NCBI GenBank assembly: GCA_030770425.1
Contig: JASJFT010000106.1
Coordinates: 1-64,000 of the forward strand
From: Darksidea phi
Lineage: Eukaryota; Ascomycota; Dothideomycetes; Pleosporales; Lentitheciaceae
Direction: 5' to 3'
DNA: 64,000 nt
The translations under genes and the position numbers were made by a program. Below the pieces are notes generated by a model. The model searched no databases and was not told where the DNA came from. It was given only the letters and a program-made list of their open reading frames with translations. This document shows positions 57,464-64,000 of this stretch, piece after piece. How positions within the stretch are numbered: the first letter of the stretch is position 1; each line of letters starts with the position of its first letter.

Positions 57464-58298
57464 GGTGGGCGTTGGCGATTCGAAACGGAGCGCCGGGGCG
57501 AGTATTGGGGTGGCACGCCGGCTGTGGGCTGCGGTTGCGGACGCGGACGCGGACGTGAGGAAGCCTGGTGGGCCAGCAAGCTTGTTAAATGTTGTGATGT
57601 CAGTTGAAGAGGCAACAATGGTGGTCCGTGCGCTGATGCCTGCACTTCGCACTTTCGCCCAAGCTGTGACGCCCTCATCTTGATACGCTTTCGGAAGTAA
57701 TTCAGATGTTCTCTCATTACTATCTCGCGAAGGAAGACTGGCCATATGGTGAGAGATGCCGTTGTCCGAGATCTGCAACTGCGCTTTTACCAGCAGGTCG
57801 ATGCTGATACTGACTGGGAAGCGCTGAAGTACATGCGAGGAGACCACCATGGCAATGATAAAGTCTTGTCAAATGGCGAAAGATTGGGTAGTGCGTAATG
57901 GCATCTAGGTCAACACCCGCAGTAAGAAAACGTACTTCAATATGCTGCACAGCCGACCAACCTCCAGATACGCCACATACGCAACTTACGAGGAACAAGC
58001 TACCCAGTACTTCTCATACCACTGTTCACGAGGCAGCTCTGCAGTGAGATAGTTCCCGTCTTCTTTGTCCATTGTTGTCGCCAGTCCTTTGAGAAGCCCA
58101 CATGATCCGTCGGAGGTAGCATGCCCAAAAAAAGACGACAAAGGAACAAAGCCCATTGAGGAGCAATGTATATATCACATCGGGCAAGCACATCTTCCCC
58201 TATCCGCTTCCATCATTTCAATCATCTCTCGTAGCAAAGTCAAGCAAGCAATTACCAAACACCAAACACCAAAACGAAAAATATCCCATACCACCACC
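57464..58298. other. Divergent promoter region with TATA box
   Basis: About 835 bases between the start of the Src1-like gene (minus) and the small secreted protein (plus). The minus-strand frame is open far into this stretch but looks like leader. TGTATATAT at 58166-58174 lies about 125 bases before the plus-strand ATG and is a reasonable TATA element; CAAACACCAAACACCAAAACG follows as leader. Confidence 0.45.
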
Positions 58299-58712
58299 AT
58301 GTATCTCACCACCCCCCTCCTAGCCACCCTCTCCCTCCTAACCCTAGCAACTGCCCACCCCTCTCCCAAAGGACAATATAGAAAGCAAGCCGTCGGCCTA
58401 TACAGCTGGGAACACTCCGATGGAGCCATGCGCCAACTCGTTGCTACAGCTGACGACTGGGATAGCTCTACGTGCTGGAAGTCTGACGATCCTATTACGT
58501 GGGTGAAGTTGAGCGATGGCGCTAGGTGCAAGTTTACTACGTAAGTTCTCCTTCCCTTTACTCTCCTTGAGTTGCTTTGATTGCTGACATTTGATAGGAA
58601 CAAGGAATGTGCCGGAAGTGGGCGTATGATGAATGGACCGCTAGAGAGTCATTCGCTTGAAGGTAAGGGGTTTCACTCATATACCTGTGGGTATGATGGA
58701 TGGAATAACTAG
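58299..58712 (+). CDS. Small secreted protein (effector-like)
   Basis: Exon 1 is 58299-58540, exon 2 from 58598, with a 57-base intron (GTAAGT...GATAG, CTGAC before the acceptor). The first 18 residues, YLTTPLLATLSLLTLATA, form a clear signal peptide, followed by HPSPKGQYRK. The mature part is short, with Cys at CWKSDDPITW, RCKFTT and ECAGSG; it ends near SHSLEG. The stop depends on whether a possible second intron (58662-58712, GTAAGG...ACTAG) is removed: either TAG at 58710-58712 (118 residues) or a TGA just after. The size, signal peptide and few cysteines make it effector-like, but many secreted fungal proteins look like this. No family recognised. Confidence 0.6.
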
Positions 58713-60100
58713 GTTGAGGAATGGGTTGAGTAGGGAGATCTCCTTTTTTTCCTTTGGGTCTTTCTTTTTACATTTTCAGTCTATCAAGGAGGGAAGGGTT
58801 GGGGTTGCAGCTTCGGCACCTTTTTGTTGATCTTCTATGATTATTTGTTTCGCCCTTAGTTATCTCTAGAGCTTGTAAAAATCTTCTATTCCCGATTGGC
58901 TGGCGCTGCGTTGATGTTCACAGCTATGGCCACGCCGCCACCGGCTGCAAGTGAATCCTCAATGTTAGCTCCATGCATGAAGACCTCGCATATTTGACAG
59001 CCGTCAGTTCTGATCGGGCAATGAGCTTCAGTGGCAACATCGTTCAATAGGCGCCGGAGTCGATCAGACAAGAGAACTAGTCGGAATACGAAGCGAGCTG
59101 AAGATAACCAGGCTGAGCTTTGTACAGTCGATGGAAGACACAACTTATCCAGCATACGTAGCTCATTGTGACAAATACGAACAGATGCATCCATCAAGAC
59201 CAACGTCATCCTCAACGTGCGGTGGGTCGCGATACGTTGGCGAAGCGCTCCACACAGCTTGCACAATGTCCTGGCGCCAATCAGGATACACTCCACATTC
59301 GAGGACCTTTCGACAGCAAGAGATCTCCTGATCGCCTATGCAGGAATCTACATCACTCCCTACATACCGCTTCTAGCGGTAGATACGGCTAGGAGAAACG
59401 GTGCGATTGGAACTCGAAGGCAACCTCAGCACAAGTTATACCGCAGCGCAATTTAAACGCGGCCGGTCGCTCGAGGAACTCCACGCTCCCGATCTGCGGT
59501 TCTAGCTCTCGCCACGAATGTCCGATGATTCTGCTTTGATCGAGGATTTTTGCGTGTGGCTGCGTATCCAGCGTGTATGATGATGATGAACCGGGGGCAG
59601 CCGAGGGCCCCAACATTGGCCGAGGTGGCGGAGATGATGGCATTGATGGAGCACTGGCATGTACACGGATTCTAGGGCTGGTTCATCCTGATTAGTCGGT
59701 CCAAAGCATTCGCGCAAGTCGATCCGATCAAGTGTCCATATGAGAACTAGTTGTACAAGAATATCCTACAGCTGAAAGCATGGTCCTGACACCCCCGAGG
59801 TCATACAGGAGCTTTCCTTTTCCTCGCTCCGTCAATAGATTATCAGCAGCTTGACTGCTTACATCTTATCGGTATGTACAAGGTAGAAGCGACCCGCGCT
59901 GTATAAAAAAAAGTCGTAGTAGCAATCAAAATGTGTGGGTATATCTCGTCCAATACGCCTCGAGCCTCCTTCCCGAAACAAACCTTGGGGGAATGGTCTA
60001 GGAAATGCTCGATAAAACCGGAAAGTACAGCCTACCCGTACAGCTGATAATCCTCTCCCGATCCGACATAGTATCTGATTTAGGTATGAGAAACAAGCGG
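58713..60100. other. Intergenic with one weak minus-strand frame
   Basis: About 1.4 kb. The 136-codon minus frame at 58886-59296 (LCKLCGALRQRIATHRTLRM, FEVFMHGANIEDSLAAGGG-like end) and another at 59389-59643 are open but carry no motif I can name. They could be remnants of a single gene in different frames. A polyalanine/serine stretch near 59600 is low in complexity. Confidence 0.35.
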
Positions 60101-60940
60101 TCATCGCATGCCAGCTCTTCCCACCCACTCATCCAGCCCATGGTCCGCGTTCGCCCAGTAGTCTCTCATCTTCTTGTACAGAGCCATTCGCTGGTCGAAA
60201 CTCGGCACGGACATAATCTCTTTGAAACCTAGGGGGCGTTCTTGAACGGATACATCGTTGAAATCGATAGCGGTGCCGGAGTCGGCGCGTTTGGGACGCA
60301 CGGGTGGGAGGTGATCCTTTGGAGGTGGGGGTGGAAGGGAGGGTGGAACTGGGTTGAAAGAGTATGGCGATTTGTGTTGTTCGATCGACTTGGTGGTTGA
60401 CTGTGATGTGTGGAGAGCGGAGGTTTTGCGTGTGAGCGTGGACAAGGACGTTTCTACCGGAGCTGCTGCTGCTGGTGGTGGTGGTGGTGGAGGTGGAGGT
60501 GGAGGTGGCGGCGGCGGTGGTGGTGTGACTTTGGGCTGCGTATCGTGGTGCGTCCTACCCCACAGTCTTGACGTACTTGGCTTCTTTCTTAAGCTTTGGG
60601 CCGGCATCTTCTCCGGAGATTCGACCGCTTGATCTCGTTCCTTCCTGCGATATGTATCTGGCGAACGCGAGCTAGATCTTCCCCTCAACATTGATATCGA
60701 CGTCTTCAGTCGTAAGCTCGGCCGACTCAGTGTGCTCGCAATAGTGTTCGACCGCCTAGGGACTTCGATATTCCCAGTAGCAACGTAAGTGTGTGAAGGC
60801 GTCTCGTCCGGCTCCAGCCCAGATACCTCCGAGGATCTCTGTAAACTAGCTATAGGATTCATAGCTCCCGGTATGCTCACACCACCAACATAGCGTGCAT
60901 CGTACGGTGCCGAAATAGTCCTCGTCCTTGGCTTAGTCAT
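60101..60940 (-). CDS. Proline-rich protein of unknown function
   Basis: The frame is open to 61105; I choose the Met at 60940 (MTKPRTRTISAPYDARYVGG, 279 residues), since the part before reads like leader. Residues up to about 130 are Ser/Arg-rich and disordered (LSRPSLRLKTSISMLRGRSS). A run of 17 prolines followed by alanines lies at about 140-160, encoded by CC(A/T) and GCC repeats. After a second Pro patch the ordered C-terminal block reads FNDVSVQERPLGFKEIMSVP, SFDQRMALYKKMRDYWANAD and HGLDEWVGRAG, which looks conserved and helical. Proline runs of this kind bind SH3/WW domains or profilin in cytoskeletal proteins, but no such partner domain is shown here. Confidence 0.6.
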   Translation of the reverse strand: MTKPRTRTISAPYDARYVGGVSIPGAMNPIASLQRSSEVSGLEPDETPSHTYVATGNIEVPRRSNTIASTLSRPSLRLKTSISMLRGRSSSRSPDTYRRKERDQAVESPEKMPAQSLRKKPSTSRLWGRTHHDTQPKVTPPPPPPPPPPPPPPPPPAAAAPVETSLSTLTRKTSALHTSQSTTKSIEQHKSPYSFNPVPPSLPPPPPKDHLPPVRPKRADSGTAIDFNDVSVQERPLGFKEIMSVPSFDQRMALYKKMRDYWANADHGLDEWVGRAGMR

Positions 60941-62817
60941 GATGTTTCTTTTCAAGAGAACGAAGCCGGATCTACCACGTAGGACGAGTGATCTTCCGGT
61001 TAAAATGTAGGTGTTTCGATTTAATGAAGGGCGCGCGGTGGTGTAGTCGAATACTCTGCGACTCTCAAAGGCGGAGTTCCTGTAATGACGGAGCGTGAGA
61101 CGCAACTTCTAGAATCCTTTTATCGAAATCGAAGGGTTTGCAATGCTAAGAGGTGGCCAGAATGAGTTATTGAGATGCGTGGCTCCGGCGTGGGAGTGCA
61201 AAGATAGGGTCGACGGACAGCCGTGGCGGCAAGGCCGGCTGCTCTCCCTGCATATGTCAAACCAGGGGTGTCTTGTTGTGAGCTTCACCAGTGCCAAAAT
61301 GGCCTAACACGGGCTGAGTGTGGTCATGTGGCTGATTTTTCCACCTTCACGCTAAGGAGCGAAGACGAGACGTGCAGTGTTTGGAAGCATTCGGGTATAT
61401 GTGCGGGTAATATATGACCGTGTTCACGTCTAGCTGCTTCGGGTAATTTTTAGGAAGCATCCCTCGACGTCCGCGGAGTTCAGAATACCTGAATATAGAT
61501 GTGGGAATTTTCAGATGCGGTAGCGCCCGGAGTATTGCACCGGAGGTTTAAAGTCACCGGAGAAGCGAGTCAGTGCTTCCATGTGCGGCGAGCCTGAAGC
61601 CTGGGATACGATGAAGGAGTTCATTGCCTGTACTCGTGTTCTGACTGCAGTACGAGAAGCCAACCTTGGATGCCCTTACTCAGTACCTATGATAGACAAT
61701 GTAGAACGGGCAGCCATCGCAAATCCCCAGGACGCGCTTCATCATCGCAAGCGTCCGGTCGACGGGCACCACCTAGTTGAGACGTGGTGACGTCGAGGCA
61801 CAATATGTGTTAATGTGGGCGCCTATCAAAGAAATCCATGTCCCGATCTAAGCTCGCTACGGAGAGGCCCCCCACAGACACGGAATCGCGGCAGGCAACA
61901 ACCAATTACCAGTATCTTGGGCAAGCCTTAGCTCCCGGGCATTACAGACAATCAAACCTCAAACCGGAAGGTAAAGATGCGGACGCTGGCCATGAACACA
62001 GATGGGTGGAAAACAGTTATGCTGCGTGACATTGCCGCCAACGGCGGCTATCGAGAATTGTTCTCTAGAAGCGGACGACAACAACATTGAAGTCCGTCGC
62101 AACGAGCTGCAGTTGAATAGCGCGCGAGTGGACATGAGCGCGCTACCGCCTCGCTCTCGTCGCGTTTGATTTCTAGAAGCCTTCTGCAGCCCCGCTCATT
62201 CATCACTTGCTTTCAAACACCCTCAGGTACCATCACCTTTCCCGCTACAAGGCTGTAGCAAGCTGCGACAATGCTGCCGGTTCAACGACAGACACGAAAC
62301 AGACGCCGTCTCCGAGTTTTCGGCACCGCCTGAGGCCCGTTCTGAGACGCTTGGACGGAATCCCACCAATCAGCGACATACGCCTAAGCCGCTCCGCTCT
62401 CGATCTAGACGTGCAGGAATAGAGGGCGAAGGAACCGTATCCACATCGTGGTAGCGAACATCGTGAGATCACGCAGTAGCCAGCCCTCTTGTCTAGCATG
62501 CAGGCGACACCATTATGCGACCTCCACTGTCACCATGCCGAATGTCAAGCCAAGAATTGCATAGCTGCAGACTGCCTTTTGCCTATATATAAGTGCAATG
62601 CGCCATCTGCCTTGAGCTTTCTTTTCTATTCATCGAGTCAATCGTCTGTTACAAAGTCTTTCGTTTTCGTCGTCTGTTTTTCTCAACCTTCACTTCTATC
62701 GTTCCTGGAGAAACGATCTCGGCCAGTCCTTTTCAACCCTGTATTACTTCTTTCGTGTTTACTGCAACGACATTCTTTTCACGTAACGATAACGTTTGAA
62801 CTCTTCCGACCAACGAT
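60941..62817. other. Intergenic, no supported gene
   Basis: About 1.9 kb between the proline-rich gene (minus) and the secreted-protein gene (plus). Only short frames (for example 61581-61790, 61838-62029, 62207-62422) with no motif or splice support. The last 240 bases form the promoter and pyrimidine-rich leader described in the next entry. Confidence 0.45.
62584..62593 (+). promoter_or_regulatory. TATA box of the secreted-protein gene
   Basis: TATATATAAG lies about 225 bases upstream of the ATG at 62818. It is followed by a long pyrimidine-rich leader (many TTTCTTTT and TCTTCG-type words), as in strongly expressed fungal genes. Confidence 0.5.
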
Positions 62818-63730
62818 ATGAAGCAATCAATCATTTACGCTGCTGGCCTCATTGGTGCCGTGGCCGCTCGCCCGGGTGTCAACAGGTACTCCTTCGCAAA
62901 GCGCGAGGTTCCCCAGGAGCATGCCCACAGGAACGTCAACCTCGTCATTAACGACCTGTTGGCCTTGAACAACCCGGACAACATCCAGGATGCCATCTTT
63001 GGTCTTCTCGGTGCCGCTGCAGGCATCGAAGGTGCTGGCAACATTGCTGATGCAGGTATGTGTTCTGCGCTCAGAACTAGATCGACCACCGTGGCTGACT
63101 TGTATAGACTGCCTCCAGCAAGCCACCGCCGATCAGGCTTTCACCAACGCCAAGGAAGCCGGCGATGTCAACGGTATGAGCTTTGCTCTCATATACCGTG
63201 CCCTGGAGCGCAACACCGGTTCCGTTGGTCTCGCATCGGTCCCTTGCGAGTCTATCCAGGCCGTCAACCCCGAGATCGCTGCTCTCCAGCAGCACCAGGA
63301 CCCCGCGGGTGAAGGTGCTCAGGAACTCAACAAGCAGATTGCCACTGAGCTCGCCACCCAGATCGCTTCTGTTGGTGGCGACCCACTGCTCGCCAACGAG
63401 GCCAGCACTTTCGCGCCTGGTGAGCTCGGCGACGAAACTGGCGCTGGTAACACTTGTGACGACGACCAGGATGACCTTGGTTGCATCAACTCTCTTGGTC
63501 TCCGTGTTGATGACCTTACCGAGGACGAGATCTTGGCCGCTGTTGGTGGAGGAGCTGGTGCCGCTGCTGATGCCGATGCCGATGCCGATGCCGAAGACGC
63601 TCAAGATGTTGCCGCTGATGCTGGAAACGCACAGGGTGGCGCAAAGAACGCAAAGGGAGTTGGCAAAAATGCCGCCGCTGCCTGCGCCGCCGGAAAGACC
63701 CGTCGCACCCGTGGCGAGGTAGGCTTCTAA
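62818..63730 (+). CDS. Secreted conserved fungal protein
   Basis: Exon 1 is 62818-63055, exon 2 is 63108-63730, with a 52-base intron (GTATGT...TATAG); 286 residues. The start, KQSIIYAAGLIGAVAARP, is a signal peptide, followed by a possible KR processing site (SFAKREVPQ). The central part, DCLQQATADQAFTNAKEAGD, FALIYRALERNTGSVG, LASVPCESIQAVNPEIAALQ, is ordered, with Cys at DCLQQ, VPCES, NTCDDD and LGCIN. An Asp/Glu-rich zone leads to an Ala/Asp repeat (DADADAD, from repeated GATGCC), and the end is basic (KTRRTRGEVGF). Codons are strongly biased to C-ending forms, consistent with high expression. The family is common in Dothideomycetes and Eurotiomycetes secretomes; its function is unknown to me. 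Confidence 0.75.
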
Positions 63731-64000
63731 GTTGCTACGATAGGGATGAAGGTGATGGAGTTAGGGTAGATATGTGATGCTACTTCTGGAATACGTAACT
63801 CGGGCGGGAGGACTTGTATGTACTGTTCCTAGGATGGAATCAGTAAGGAGGCTTCTTATCATGATCGTTTTTTCACATATACCAATACATTGTTTTTGCA
63901 TCAATGAGCTCTTTCCAGTGATACTTTGTAGATAGTTGCTGGTATTCGAAGGCTGTGAACTTAGTTAAGTGCCAAGAACATACCGTTGGTAGATGTATCG
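63731..64000. other. 3' flank
   Basis: 270 bases after the secreted-protein stop codon. No open frame of interest; contains AATACATTG-type words that could serve in 3' end formation. Confidence 0.35.

Noticed and set aside
56223..57683. 486-codon plus-strand open frame
   Set aside because: It is the antisense of the Src1-like gene, whose minus-strand product has LEM/HeH and MAN1 features. The plus frame is only a shadow of its codon bias.
60480..60530. GGTGGTGGT run as a regulatory or structural repeat
   Set aside because: It is the coding sequence of the polyproline run of the minus-strand gene and needs no other explanation.
63077..63604. 175-codon minus-strand frame
   Set aside because: Antisense of the secreted-protein gene, which has a signal peptide, a clean intron and strong codon bias.

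Overview
This window is nuclear DNA of a filamentous ascomycete (Pezizomycotina, most likely a dothideomycete). Genes are split by short introns, mostly 45-90 bases, with GT donors and CTNAC-like branch points, and they lie on both strands with no operon structure. The families present are typical of such fungi: HET and Clr5-ankyrin proteins, 2EXR/F-box-like proteins, GH131 glucanase-like proteins, a CYSTM protein, a MARVEL protein, DUF4360 and a secreted subtilase. No tRNA, rRNA or CRISPR array was seen. Exon limits below were built by hand from frames, donors and acceptors.

Layout. 0.6-8.1 kb: ordinary genes (2EXR-like protein, small unknown protein, multi-pass membrane protein, CYSTM protein, MARVEL protein). 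9.5-18.9 kb: an allorecognition-type region with a HET pseudogene interrupted by a 5'-truncated LINE with a 14-bp target duplication, an intact Clr5-ankyrin gene, a SnoaL-like gene and a second HET remnant, mixed with repeats. 20-32.3 kb: conserved unknown proteins, a DUF4360 secreted protein and a five-intron subtilase. 33.7-36 kb: a single-pass membrane protein and a second 2EXR protein. 37-42.5 kb: a decaying zone with a frameshifted beta-rich protein, a GMC oxidoreductase with an internal duplication and a one-base frameshift, and an alcohol-acetyltransferase-like pseudogene. 43-50.2 kb: a conserved two-helix membrane protein, two GH131-family genes, a LINE 3' scrap and a decayed 2EXR paralogue. 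50.7-57.5 kb: a housekeeping block with proline iminopeptidase, ketopantoate reductase, ribosomal protein eL42 (five exons, the first only the ATG) and the inner nuclear membrane protein Src1/Heh. 58.3-63.7 kb: a small secreted cysteine-containing protein, a proline-rich protein and an abundant-looking secreted protein behind a TATA promoter.

How the genes relate. There is no evident biosynthetic pathway. The GMC oxidoreductase and the acetyltransferase pseudogene lie 160 bases apart on the same strand and could once have formed a small oxidation/acetylation pair, but the acetyltransferase is broken. The two GH131 genes are 1.7 kb apart, converge, and flank a decayed stretch. I found no clearly new biological system. 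The most informative signals are the datable LINE insertion in the HET gene, the dispersed LINE 3' motif, the coding tandem duplication in the GMC gene and the unusual splice junction of the subtilase.
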